Origin: Ignavibacteria bacterium
GTDB lineage: Bacteria > Bacteroidota > Ignavibacteria > Tepidaquicellales > OLB5
DNA length: 23,017 nucleotides
Reading direction: 5' to 3'
Assembly (NCBI GenBank): GCA_026417195.1
Contig: JAOADS010000010.1
Span: 1 to 23,017, forward strand
Shown: one piece after another, positions 8,007-16,013 of the stretch
Layout of the letters: each line of letters opens with the position of its first letter
Position numbering within the stretch: position 1 is the stretch's first letter
The notes under the pieces: model-generated
The model's database searches: none
What the model was told of the DNA's origin: nothing
Seen by the model: only the letters and a program-made list of their open reading frames with translations
Translations under genes and position numbers: made by a program

Positions 8007-9704
8007 ATGAAATTCAGTGAGATAGAATACAAAAGACCCGATATAAACGAAATACGGGATAAATTTGAACATTTAATTTCACTTTTTGAAAAAGCTGAAA
8101 ACGTTGAAGAACAGGACGCCTTGATCAAAGATATAAATGAACTACGTATGGAATTCCAGACTCAAAACTCTATTGCAAGAATCAGATATTCAATTGACAC
8201 TGAAAACAAAGAATATGAAAAAGAACAGGATTACTTTGACGAGGTTGAACCCGACTTTGAAATGCTCATACATAGATATTACGAAGCACTGGTAAAATCA
8301 AAATTCCGTGACGAACTTGAAAAGAAATGGGGATTGCAATTATTCAGAGTTGCTGATATAACACTTAAAACCTTCAAAGCAGAGATACTGGAAGATCTCA
8401 AAAGAGAAAATGAGCTGAGAACAGATTATATGAAACTCAAAGCTACAGCAAAAATTTTCTTTGACGGAGAGGAAAAAAATCTTACTGCCCTTATACCATA
8501 TATGGAATCTGAAAATCGCCAGACTAGAAAAGCTGCAAATGAAGCTAAATGGAAATTTTATTCTGAACATTCAGAAGAGTTCGATTACATTTACGATCAA
8601 CTTGTAAAAGTAAGACATAACATAGCTATTAAACTTGGATATAAAAACTTTGTTAAGCTTGGCTATGACAGAATGGGCAGAACAGATTATGATGCTGAGA
8701 TGGTAAGTTATTTCAGACATCAGGTTCTGGAACATATAGTACCCCTGACTGTAAAACTTAAAAAAAGACAACAGCAGAGACTTGGACTGGATTCACTGAA
8801 ATACTATGATCATCCTATTGATTACAAGTCTGGTAATGCAAAACCTCATGGTTCACCTGAATGGATATTAAATTGTGCCAGTAACATGTATTCCGAACTT
8901 TCCCCTGAAACAAAGGAATTTTTCACTTTCATGATTGAAAATGAAATGATGGATCTTGTAAATAAAAAGGGCAAAGATCCCGGAGGATACTGTGCATTTA
9001 TTGAAAAATACCGTAGCCCATTTATATTTTCCAACTTTAACGGAACTATGGGTGATATTGAAGTTTTAACACATGAAGCTGGACATGCTTTTCAGGCATA
9101 TTCCAGCCGCAACTTTGAGATACCTGAATATTTCTTTCCGACATCAGAAGCATGCGAGATTCATTCAATGAGCATGGAATTCCTCACCTGGCCATGGATG
9201 AAATGTTTCTTCAAGGAACAGACAGAAAAATTCAAATATTCTCACATTAAGGGTTCGCTCATCTTCATACCGTACGGCGTAACAGTTGATGAATTCCAGC
9301 ACTGGGTTTATGAAAATCCGGAAGCCTCCCCGTCAGAGAGAAAGAAAGCGTGGATTGAGATTGAAAAAAAATATCTACCATACATAGATTATGACGGAAA
9401 TGAGTTTCTGGAATCAGGCGGAAGGTGGCAGCAGCAGAGTCACATATATCATATGCCGTTTTACTATATTGATTACTGCTTGGCTATGATATGTGCATTC
9501 CAGTTCTGGAAACGCTCTATGGAAAATCGGGAAAAAGCTCTTGAGGATTATTTGAGACTATGCAAAGCCGGTGGCAGTAAGTCATTTCTTGAACTTGTGA
9601 AATTGGCAAACCTCATTTCACCTTTTGAAAAAGGATGTATTGAGTCATTTGTAGGTGAAATTGAAAAATGGCTTGATAACTTTGACGATCTCAGTGTAAA
9701 CTGA
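8007..9704 (+). CDS. M3 family oligoendopeptidase
   Basis: This 565-residue protein is a zinc peptidase of family M3 (oligoendopeptidase F-like), which cuts short peptides in the cytoplasm. The zinc motif HEAGH is at about residues 356-360. The third ligand region is SEACEIHSMSMEF about 20 to 30 residues later. The late motif HIYHMPFYYIDYCLA matches the family substrate-binding Tyr/His region. There is no signal peptide. The ATG at 8007 gives the usual length for the shorter M3 subgroup. The 72-base AT-rich gap upstream has only a weak promoter candidate (TTA at 7947, 20 bp, TAAAATTG at 7970). Its 3' end faces the Yip1 gene 6 bases away. Confidence 0.93.
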   Translation: MKFSEIEYKRPDINEIRDKFEHLISLFEKAENVEEQDALIKDINELRMEFQTQNSIARIRYSIDTENKEYEKEQDYFDEVEPDFEMLIHRYYEALVKSKFRDELEKKWGLQLFRVADITLKTFKAEILEDLKRENELRTDYMKLKATAKIFFDGEEKNLTALIPYMESENRQTRKAANEAKWKFYSEHSEEFDYIYDQLVKVRHNIAIKLGYKNFVKLGYDRMGRTDYDAEMVSYFRHQVLEHIVPLTVKLKKRQQQRLGLDSLKYYDHPIDYKSGNAKPHGSPEWILNCASNMYSELSPETKEFFTFMIENEMMDLVNKKGKDPGGYCAFIEKYRSPFIFSNFNGTMGDIEVLTHEAGHAFQAYSSRNFEIPEYFFPTSEACEIHSMSMEFLTWPWMKCFFKEQTEKFKYSHIKGSLIFIPYGVTVDEFQHWVYENPEASPSERKKAWIEIEKKYLPYIDYDGNEFLESGGRWQQQSHIYHMPFYYIDYCLAMICAFQFWKRSMENREKALEDYLRLCKAGGSKSFLELVKLANLISPFEKGCIESFVGEIEKWLDNFDDLSVN

Positions 9705-9710
9705 CTACTC

Positions 9711-10508
9711 TTAGGCCCCGCTGAAAAAACTGAACGGGCCAAAAGCCATAAGCAAAACCCATACCAGCCATAATAAAATAACTGCTATCATAATAGTGGA
9801 AGTTTTCAGAGAAGAGACTCTGGCAAGTCCTATTCCCAAAATTCCAAGATACCAGAAAGTTATTACATCTATACTGGACAATAAAACATAGACTGGCTTA
9901 CTGAATGATTCAGCCGAAAGGAAAAAAGCAGGACCTATATTTGTAGATATTTTACCGGTAAATATTGCTAAAACAGTATTAACTATAATTTGGACACTGC
10001 TTATCAGTCCGGCTAAACCTACCACGTTCATTACAGAAGTAAAGGACACTATTCCTTTCAAGAGCTTTAATACTCCAAAATAGATAAGCGACTTCAGGAA
10101 GAAAAATATCATGGTTGAAAAAAGTGCTCCTATCAGTCCGAAAATAATGAACATAGTACCTGAAAACATTTTCTCATTTCTTTCCATCTGCTCATCTGCC
10201 TCCTGTTTTGTTATAGTCCCCTTCTTAACCATTTCTTCAAACTGCTCCTCCATAGCTTTTTTCTGTTTCTCCCTTATAGACGAAGTAAGTTCTTCATCGT
10301 TCATTACAAGCAGACTGGATATTAAAGTAACCACTAATGTAATTACAAGAGGAAGTAACCAGAAATTCCTTTTGTCAGATTTGGAAATTTCCGAGAAGGT
10401 TTCGCCCGGTTCAGTAAATACTCCGCTCATCGCATCCGAAATGCTTATGGATGAAACATTCTGAATCTGACTATCTTTTAGGTGATTCTCGCTATTTTTT
10501 TCTTCCAT
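9711..10508 (-). CDS. Yip1 family membrane protein
   Basis: This 265-residue protein has a polar N-terminal tail with DAMSGVFTEPGETF, the recognisable start of the Yip1 domain (PF04893), and about five membrane segments (around 49-68, 118-140, 150-178, 205-228 and 235-258). A charged, Glu/Lys-rich loop lies at 70-110. Bacterial Yip1-domain proteins have no firm function; in eukaryotes the family acts in vesicle traffic. It is the last gene of the five-gene minus-strand operon and starts 3 bases after the dapB stop, so it is probably co-translated with biosynthetic genes, without an obvious functional tie. A GC-rich imperfect hairpin (9714-9740) spans its end. Confidence 0.85.
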   Translation of the reverse strand: MEEKNSENHLKDSQIQNVSSISISDAMSGVFTEPGETFSEISKSDKRNFWLLPLVITLVVTLISSLLVMNDEELTSSIREKQKKAMEEQFEEMVKKGTITKQEADEQMERNEKMFSGTMFIIFGLIGALFSTMIFFFLKSLIYFGVLKLLKGIVSFTSVMNVVGLAGLISSVQIIVNTVLAIFTGKISTNIGPAFFLSAESFSKPVYVLLSSIDVITFWYLGILGIGLARVSSLKTSTIMIAVILLWLVWVLLMAFGPFSFFSGA

Positions 10509-10511
10509 TTC

Positions 10512-11252
10512 TTATTTTATTAATTTAGTAAAAATATCTTCAAACCTGAAAAAACCTTTCTTCTGATAAATGTATCTTGCAGCAAGTAATGCCCCTTCGG
10601 CGAAACCCTGTCTCGATTTAGCATTATGTTCAAGCGTAATTGAATCAGAATTGCTGTCAAATACTACCCTGTGATTGCCTACTACATCTTGTTTCCTGAT
10701 GGAAGTTATGTTCAGTTCATCAGGTAGTGGTGTTAGTTTATCATTTACAATCTTCTTTTTCAAATCTGACCTCTCAGTAATATATTCTGCAATCCTTAAA
10801 GCCGTTCCGCTTGGCTTGTCCAGTTTGGCAGTATGGTGAGTTTCTTCTATAGAGACGTCATATTGAGTCTGTTTCTGCATCAACTCAGCAGAACTTTTGA
10901 CTATGTGAAAAAACAAATTCACCCCTATTGAGAAATTACTTGCATATATGAAACCTGTTCCGTTCTTTTGAATTATTTCCCTTATATTTTCAATTTTATC
11001 ATACCAGCCTGTAGTACCGCAAACAACGTTCACACCTCTGGAAGACAAAAACTCAACGTTACTTATTACCGAAGCAGGAGTTGTGAATTCAATTGCAACT
11101 TCAGCAAGTCCGTTATAGTTAGACTGAAGCGGATTATCAATGTCATAAACTCCGGTGACTGTAAAATCAGAATAGAAGTGACTGTCTTTCTTTATTAAAC
11201 TCTCAATCATCTTCCCCATTTTCCCGTAGCCGACTATTGCAATCCTTATCAA
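10512..11252 (-). CDS. dapB: 4-hydroxy-tetrahydrodipicolinate reductase
   Basis: DapB reduces 4-hydroxy-tetrahydrodipicolinate with NAD(P)H in the diaminopimelate/lysine pathway. The 246-residue product shows the Rossmann glycine motif GYGKMGKMI (8-16), the cofactor strand VVCGTTGW, and the family signature EETHHTAKLDKPSGTA containing the catalytic His-His and Lys. Length is typical or slightly short. The start is TTG at 11252, which overlaps the lysC stop as TTGA. No ATG lies near the N-terminal strand. This overlap indicates translational coupling to aspartate kinase, the first enzyme of the same pathway. Identification is secure. Confidence 0.96.
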   Translation of the reverse strand: MIRIAIVGYGKMGKMIESLIKKDSHFYSDFTVTGVYDIDNPLQSNYNGLAEVAIEFTTPASVISNVEFLSSRGVNVVCGTTGWYDKIENIREIIQKNGTGFIYASNFSIGVNLFFHIVKSSAELMQKQTQYDVSIEETHHTAKLDKPSGTALRIAEYITERSDLKKKIVNDKLTPLPDELNITSIRKQDVVGNHRVVFDSNSDSITLEHNAKSRQGFAEGALLAARYIYQKKGFFRFEDIFTKLIK

Positions 11253-12670
11253 GCTATTAACCTCTCTTCCTGTTTTTTTATTCTTTCAAATAATCCTGAA
11301 TCATCGTAAGTGAAAAATTCCCTGTGCAGATTCTTTATAGTTTCTTCAAAAACACCGGTGTCCACAAGAATTGACAGACTATGTCTGTTAAAACCAAAGC
11401 ATAGAGACTCTGGTTTCAGGTGAGGACATGAAACAAATATTCTCTGAAAGAATCCCTCAATTGAATTAAGCTCTGAACCTACTATAGTAATTAAAACTTT
11501 ATCTTTGATTATCTCACAGGAAGAAATCTCAGAAAATTCATTTCTTAATTCATCGTAATGGATTCTCGTATAGGCATTTTCGGCTATTACAATAAGAATA
11601 CCACTGGAGGATGAAAGAAGAATATCTATCTGAGGTTTATGACGGGACAGAATGTTAAGCATCATCTCCCAGAAAATATACTGATTCAGGTCAGCTCTCG
11701 GTGTAAGCTTGAGGACTATTACATTCTTCTTATATGTAATGGATTTAACTTTTTCGTGGTAGTTCAGTTCAGAAATTACCCTTGTTCCAGATGACGCAGT
11801 ATTCTTCGAATTTAAAATTCTCAGAGGTATATTTTTCTCTCTTGCTGGTTTGACGGAATTTCTGTGAAGCACCTTAGCTCCGAAGAACGAAAGCTCCTCC
11901 ATTTCGGCAAAGGAAATTTCATTCAGCTTGAGTGTACCAGATATGAGTCCCGGATCTGAAGTTAAAACTCCGTCAACATCTGTCCATATCTGTATTTCTT
12001 CTGCATCCAGCAATGAACCGTAAATCGCAGCTGAAAAATCTGAACTTTCCCTGCCCATAGTTGTTGATATACCGTCTTCAGTGGATGCAATAAATCCTTG
12101 TGCAAGAACAACCTTACCGGAATCTATCAAAGGTTTGACTTTGGAGATCACGTTAAGCTCAGTCTTTGCAAAATCCGGATATGCTCTGGAGAAATCATTA
12201 TTGGTCTTTATTATATCACGTGAGTCAATAAGTTCGGTATCAATTCCGCTCTCCTTGAAAGCAAAATATATAACAGTTGAAGACATGAGTTCACCGAAAA
12301 CCCTGAACGCATCAAGTGTTCTTAAAGACAGTTCCCTTATAATTGAAAGTCCTTTAATCAGCATTTCTATCTGACTTTTGTACAGTTTCATCTTTTCAAT
12401 CGCTTCTGTCTTGAGTGAATTATTGTAAACGAGTTCCTCTGTCATCTTGTAATGACGGTTTATAATTTCCTCTAAGATTTCGTAAGCCTCTATTTCATTA
12501 CCAAGAGAGGAATTACGGGCTATTGTTTCAAGAGCAGTTGTTGCCCTGGCAATAGCTGAAACAACAACAAGTTTATTCCTTCTTTCATTTTTTACTATGT
12601 TTATAACATTTTTCACTGATTCGGCATCTGCAACGGATGTACCTCCGAATTTCATTACTATTGTTTTCAT
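11249..12670 (-). CDS. lysC: aspartate kinase
   Basis: This 473-residue enzyme phosphorylates aspartate, the first step toward lysine, threonine and methionine. The N-terminal MKFGGTSVADAES is the kinase signature. TMGRESSDFSAAIYGSLL, EIQIWTDVDGVLTSDP and SFFGAKVLHRNSVKPA are the other nucleotide- and aspartate-binding blocks. The C-terminal 160 residues form two ACT-type regulatory domains, which are rather divergent. It resembles monofunctional LysC of the ThrA/MetL type and is not fused to homoserine dehydrogenase. It is 2 bases after nadD and overlaps dapB by 4, so expression is coupled to DAP synthesis. Feedback control by lysine is likely but cannot be read from the sequence. Confidence 0.95.
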   Translation of the reverse strand: MKTIVMKFGGTSVADAESVKNVINIVKNERRNKLVVVSAIARATTALETIARNSSLGNEIEAYEILEEIINRHYKMTEELVYNNSLKTEAIEKMKLYKSQIEMLIKGLSIIRELSLRTLDAFRVFGELMSSTVIYFAFKESGIDTELIDSRDIIKTNNDFSRAYPDFAKTELNVISKVKPLIDSGKVVLAQGFIASTEDGISTTMGRESSDFSAAIYGSLLDAEEIQIWTDVDGVLTSDPGLISGTLKLNEISFAEMEELSFFGAKVLHRNSVKPAREKNIPLRILNSKNTASSGTRVISELNYHEKVKSITYKKNVIVLKLTPRADLNQYIFWEMMLNILSRHKPQIDILLSSSSGILIVIAENAYTRIHYDELRNEFSEISSCEIIKDKVLITIVGSELNSIEGFFQRIFVSCPHLKPESLCFGFNRHSLSILVDTGVFEETIKNLHREFFTYDDSGLFERIKKQEERLIA

Positions 12671-12672
12671 TC

Positions 12673-13272
12673 TTACAGATAAAGTTTATTTTTTATGATA
12701 AATCTTTCTACGGATTCAGGGACAAGATACTTTATTGATCTGCCTTCCCTGACGCGTTGCCTTATATCAGATGAGGAGATTTCAAGATGCTTGACCGAAA
12801 GCGGTATAACCTGCTTTACGTATTCATTCTTTACATCCTGAAGATTCCAACCCGGTTTGTTTATTACTATAACTTCTGACATTGCAAAAAGCTTCTGAGG
12901 CATATACCACCTGTCCAGAGATGCGAGTTGATCCATCCCTATTATCAGATACAGCCTGAACTGACTTTTATGATAAATTGCTCTCAAAGCTAACAGTGTA
13001 TTCACTGTGTAAGACATTCCGCCGGTTTCACTAGACAGTTTTAACTCAACATCACTCGCCTCAAAATATTTATTACCTTCCACTGCGAGTTTTGTCATTT
13101 CGTATCTGATATTCTTATCTGTAATATCCGAAATCTCCTTCAGAGGCGGAACAGCAGACGGGATAAATAAAACCTTCTCAAGGTTCATCTGCTCCCTCAC
13201 TTCTTCTGCTGAAATCAGATGCCCCACGTGAGGTGGATCGAAAGTACCTCCAAATATACCTATCCTTCTCAA
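12673..13272 (-). CDS. nadD: nicotinate-nucleotide adenylyltransferase
   Basis: NadD transfers AMP to nicotinate mononucleotide in NAD synthesis. The 199-residue product begins with IGIFGGTFDPPHVGHL, which holds the nucleotidyltransferase HxGH motif. It ends with the second signature ISSSDIRQRVREG, followed by YLVPESVERFI. The length is typical. The start codon is TTG at 13272, overlapping the preceding stop as TTGA, and there is no ATG that keeps the first beta strand. It sits between a glycosyltransferase gene and lysC in a tight operon, so its expression is linked to housekeeping biosynthesis. Confidence 0.95.
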   Translation of the reverse strand: MRRIGIFGGTFDPPHVGHLISAEEVREQMNLEKVLFIPSAVPPLKEISDITDKNIRYEMTKLAVEGNKYFEASDVELKLSSETGGMSYTVNTLLALRAIYHKSQFRLYLIIGMDQLASLDRWYMPQKLFAMSEVIVINKPGWNLQDVKNEYVKQVIPLSVKHLEISSSDIRQRVREGRSIKYLVPESVERFIIKNKLYL

Positions 13273-14390
13273 TTCTCCGTCACATTTTTGTAAACTGCCT
13301 CGATTGATTTAATAAGTTCTGTTTCATCGTATTGCGTAGCTTCAATTGCTGCATTCTGAGCTATTTCATTTCTCATATCCTCATTTTTATAAAAAACTTC
13401 AATTTTTTCAAAGAGGTCTTCAACATTCATTGGATCAAATGTGAGGGCAGAATATCTGTCTTTTATTATCTCCAGCAGCTGAGGAATATTACTGCACAAT
13501 ATAGGCAGTCTTGCTGCCATTGCCTCCAGCAGAACATATGGCATACCTTCCCATAAAGAAGGCAAAACAAACACATCAAAAATGGAATAATAATCTTCGA
13601 GATTACTCTCTTCACCGGCAAAATACACATAATCAGAAAGCTCTGACCTTTCGGCAAGCCTTTTCATACGTGAAAGATTTTTACCATCTCCGACAAATAC
13701 AAATCTCATATCTGGATATTTACGGATAAGGAAATATGCAGCCTGCAGAATTAGCTGCTGATTTTTTTGTTCATCAAATCTTGAAACGTTGCCTATGATA
13801 AAATTCTTACTACTGAAGCCTATTGAATCCAGAAGAGCGAAATTTTTCTTAAGATTTGAAAAACGTGACAGATTCACACCATTGTAAATCACTGTGGTTT
13901 TACTTTTTTCAGCTATTCTGTATTTAAATGCTTCAACCATATCATAATTTGTTACACATATCGTCATGTCTGTAAACTGAAGGAGATATTGCTCTATGGC
14001 AAGCGAAATATTTTTTCTGAAGAAGCCCGAATGTATATAATGTATTCCGTGAATTGTATGAACTGTTTTAATCTCCGGATTATGCTTTTTGAGCAATCTT
14101 GAATAAAACCCCGCTACACCTCCGTGTGAATGTATTAAATTAAAATTATGTTGCTTATGTAATTCTTCAAGTTGCGAAAGATATCTCGTTCTTAACATTT
14201 TGGGTAAATTAATCTGAATAAACTCAACGCCTTCTTTCAGCACCTCTTCGCCGAATCTGCCTTCACCTGCTGCAACCATCAGATCAAAATCGTTCCTGTT
14301 AATGTTTCTTAAAATAGAAAGTATATTTGTCTGTCCTCCGCCGAGGAAGCCTCCGTCAATCAGTTCAAGAATTTTGATCTTTTCAGCCAT
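13269..14390 (-). CDS. glycosyltransferase family 4 (GT-B)
   Basis: This 373-residue protein is a retaining GT4-type glycosyltransferase acting in the cytoplasm, probably in polysaccharide or glycolipid assembly. Seen in order are KILELIDGGFLGGGQTNIL (acceptor-side start), HSHGGVAGFYSRL, NVSRFDEQKN, FVGDG, and the EX7E donor motif EGMPYVLLE with the flanking LPSLWEG. The start chosen is ATG 14390. A longer frame to 14573 exists, but its extra 61 residues are not family-like and overlap the divergent regulator gene. It is the first gene of the operon with nadD, lysC, dapB and the Yip1 gene. The sugar specificity cannot be told. Confidence 0.9.
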   Translation of the reverse strand: MAEKIKILELIDGGFLGGGQTNILSILRNINRNDFDLMVAAGEGRFGEEVLKEGVEFIQINLPKMLRTRYLSQLEELHKQHNFNLIHSHGGVAGFYSRLLKKHNPEIKTVHTIHGIHYIHSGFFRKNISLAIEQYLLQFTDMTICVTNYDMVEAFKYRIAEKSKTTVIYNGVNLSRFSNLKKNFALLDSIGFSSKNFIIGNVSRFDEQKNQQLILQAAYFLIRKYPDMRFVFVGDGKNLSRMKRLAERSELSDYVYFAGEESNLEDYYSIFDVFVLPSLWEGMPYVLLEAMAARLPILCSNIPQLLEIIKDRYSALTFDPMNVEDLFEKIEVFYKNEDMRNEIAQNAAIEATQYDETELIKSIEAVYKNVTEN

Positions 14391-14505
14391 AAATTTTATA
14401 AAAATAGAAATTAAAAATCTATTTATTAAGACAATAAAAAAACACACCAGGCAAAACAAGCTTACTTTGCTTAGGAATGATCTTGGACACTTCAGTTTCT
14501 TTAAC

Positions 14506-14536
14506 TTGCTTATTAAATCTGCAATTTGGATTTTTG
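14506..14536 (+). promoter_or_regulatory. weak promoter candidate for the FNR-like gene
   Basis: TTG (14506-14508), 20 bases, then GATTTTTG (14529-14536) fits the local promoter pattern with one mismatch in the -7 element. It ends only 5 bases before the ATG, so the transcript would be nearly leaderless. The same 151-base divergent gap must also hold the promoter of the glycosyltransferase operon, which I could not identify. Confidence 0.28.
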
Positions 14537-14541
14537 TAGTA

Positions 14542-15252
14542 ATGAAGCTCCATATAAATATTCCGGAATGCACGGAATGCCGTTCCAGATTGAAAAGCGT
14601 TTTCTGTGAATTAAGCAGGGATGAAGCCGGTGATATTACATCTGAGAAGTCATGTAGCTTCTATAAAAAAGGACAGTTGATATTTTCCGAGGGCAACAGA
14701 CCCCTGGGTTTATATTGCATAAATAAAGGTAAGGTAAAGGTCTTCCAGATCGGTGAAGAAGGAAAGGAACAGATTTTACGCCTGGCAAAAGAAGGAGATA
14801 TACTTGGTTACAGAGCCCTTATCAGTGGAGAAGTTTATTCTGCATCAGCTTCTGCACTTGAAGAAGCGGTAATTTGTTTTATACCGAAAACCAAATTCTA
14901 TGAACTCATCAGATCAAGCTCATCCCTTGCAGAGAAATTGATGCAGACACTTTCTCATGATCTCAAGGAAGCTGAACACAGACTTGTTGCTTTAGCCCAG
15001 AAACCCGTAAGGGAACGTATGGCAGAAATGATACTTACTTTAAAGGAATTCTACGGAACCACAGAAGATGGAAATACAATCAATGCTCAGTTCTCACGTG
15101 AGGAAATGGCAAACTTTGTGGGTACTGCAACAGAAACAGCAATCAGGATACTCTCAGATTTCAAAAATGAGAAATTAATCTCATTTGATGGCAGAAAAAT
15201 CAAAATACTCAACCTCCAAGGCCTTTTAAAAGCAGCTCACATCTACGACTAA
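14542..15252 (+). CDS. FNR-like CRP/FNR family regulator with candidate iron-sulfur cysteines
   Basis: This 236-residue transcription factor has a cyclic-nucleotide-type sensor domain and a C-terminal helix-turn-helix. Cys10, Cys13 and Cys22 form an N-terminal cluster, and Cys112 lies in VICFIP, the place of Cys122 in E. coli FNR (MVCEIP). This is the arrangement that binds an oxygen-labile [4Fe-4S] cluster. Cys38 and Cys59 are also present. The recognition helix reads TETAIR: Glu198 and Arg202 match FNR Glu209 and Arg213, while Ile201 replaces Ser212. The start ATG 14542 is preferred over upstream frames because it begins just before the cysteine motif. It is divergent from the glycosyltransferase operon and followed by a second regulator gene. 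An oxygen or NO sensing role is inferred. Confidence 0.87.
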   Translation: MKLHINIPECTECRSRLKSVFCELSRDEAGDITSEKSCSFYKKGQLIFSEGNRPLGLYCINKGKVKVFQIGEEGKEQILRLAKEGDILGYRALISGEVYSASASALEEAVICFIPKTKFYELIRSSSSLAEKLMQTLSHDLKEAEHRLVALAQKPVRERMAEMILTLKEFYGTTEDGNTINAQFSREEMANFVGTATETAIRILSDFKNEKLISFDGRKIKILNLQGLLKAAHIYD

Positions 15253-15274
15253 CCGATTACGAATCATCTCCCAT

Positions 15275-15290
15275 AATGACATAAATCATT
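15275..15290. promoter_or_regulatory. CRP/FNR-type operator (AATGACATAAATCATT)
   Basis: This is a perfect inverted repeat with 5-base arms AATGA and TCATT around 6 bases, and it contains the TGA-N6-TCA core shared by CRP and FNR sites. It overlaps the -33 element of the downstream promoter, so its centre would lie near -40, where a class II activator binds. Confidence 0.6.
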
Positions 15291-15319
15291 GTGTGGATTA
15301 ACCTCTGTTTATAGTTTTG
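15289..15319 (+). promoter_or_regulatory. promoter of the second CRP/FNR-like gene (TTG, 20 bp, TAGTTTTG)
   Basis: TTG at 15289-15291 and TAGTTTTG at 15312-15319 are separated by 20 bases and fit the Bacteroidota promoter consensus. The TTG start codon follows 16 bases after the -7 element. Confidence 0.5.
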
Positions 15320-15335
15320 CAAAAGAGATTTAATT

Positions 15336-15965
15336 TTGTTAGATAATCTATATATCTTATATAAGAATCTTCAACCAAAACCGTACCTTGCGGGAGAAAT
15401 AATTTACACTGAAGATACACCTGTAGATAAGGTATTCCTTATTAAAAGTGGTTATGTGAAAATTTATCACTCAGGCAGTCCCAACAAAATAATATTTCAA
15501 TTTTGCGGAGACGGTGAAATCCCGGGGCTGAAAGATATTTTCAGAGGAAAGAACTATACTAACACAGCCGAAGCAGCTAAAGACACTCTTCTTTATGTAA
15601 TTCAGTATAACGAATTTAAAAAGGTACTTAAAACAGATCCTGAGCTGAGGATAGAAATCATGAAAACACTCTGTGGAGGTATTGGAACTCTGGAAGATAA
15701 AATATCATCTGTCAAGGGAAGCCGGGGCGAGGATAGACTCATAGAAGCTCTGAATATACTCATACAGGAATTTGGAATACTTCCCGGAGGAACCATTAAC
15801 ATAAAACTCACACTGGAAGACATAGCTGCTTTAACATGTTTATCTAAAAGTTATACTAAGAAGGTTATTTCCGAATTTTCAACCAGAGGAATCATTTCAT
15901 ATACCGCTAACCATATCAAGATCCTTGACAGAAAAAGGGTTGAAAAATCGAATATAAAATACTGA
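15336..15965 (+). CDS. second CRP/FNR-fold transcriptional regulator
   Basis: This 209-residue protein has a cupin-like sensor domain (GEIIYTEDTPVDKVFLIKSGYVKIY, about 20-44) and a helix-turn-helix of the CRP type (LEDIAALTCLSKSYTKKVISEF, about 160-181). It lacks an N-terminal cysteine cluster, so it probably senses a small molecule, heme/NO or nothing directly. The recognition helix has Ser172, Lys175 and Lys176 where CRP/FNR proteins have Glu, the specificity residue and Arg, so its DNA target should differ from TGA-N6-TCA. The start is TTG 15336; no ATG is available in the N-terminal region. It is likely the first gene of an operon with the PPOX-like and UspA genes and is probably controlled by the operator just upstream. 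Confidence 0.82.
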   Translation: MLDNLYILYKNLQPKPYLAGEIIYTEDTPVDKVFLIKSGYVKIYHSGSPNKIIFQFCGDGEIPGLKDIFRGKNYTNTAEAAKDTLLYVIQYNEFKKVLKTDPELRIEIMKTLCGGIGTLEDKISSVKGSRGEDRLIEALNILIQEFGILPGGTINIKLTLEDIAALTCLSKSYTKKVISEFSTRGIISYTANHIKILDRKRVEKSNIKY

Positions 15966-16013
15966 TTAGCATAAATAAAAAGAATTTTTACAAAATAATT
16001 GATATTTTTGAAT

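Noticed and set aside
9714..9740. GC-rich hairpin GGCCCCG/CGGGCC as a bidirectional terminator between the M3 peptidase and Yip1 genes
   Set aside because: The stem is bulged with a 14-base loop, lies inside the end of the Yip1 gene, and has no T-run on either strand.
14302..14541. Upstream extension of the FNR-like regulator
   Set aside because: It runs antisense through the glycosyltransferase start and its residues are not regulator-like; ATG 14542 starts just before the cysteine motif.
14391..14573. N-terminal extension of the glycosyltransferase to 14573
   Set aside because: The extra 61 residues are not family-like and overlap the start of the divergent FNR-like gene; ATG 14390 gives the normal GT4 start.
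16003..16010. TATTTTTG as a promoter for the PPOX-like gene
   Set aside because: It ends 3 bases before the ATG and has no TTG 20 bp upstream; read-through from the second regulator gene is simpler.
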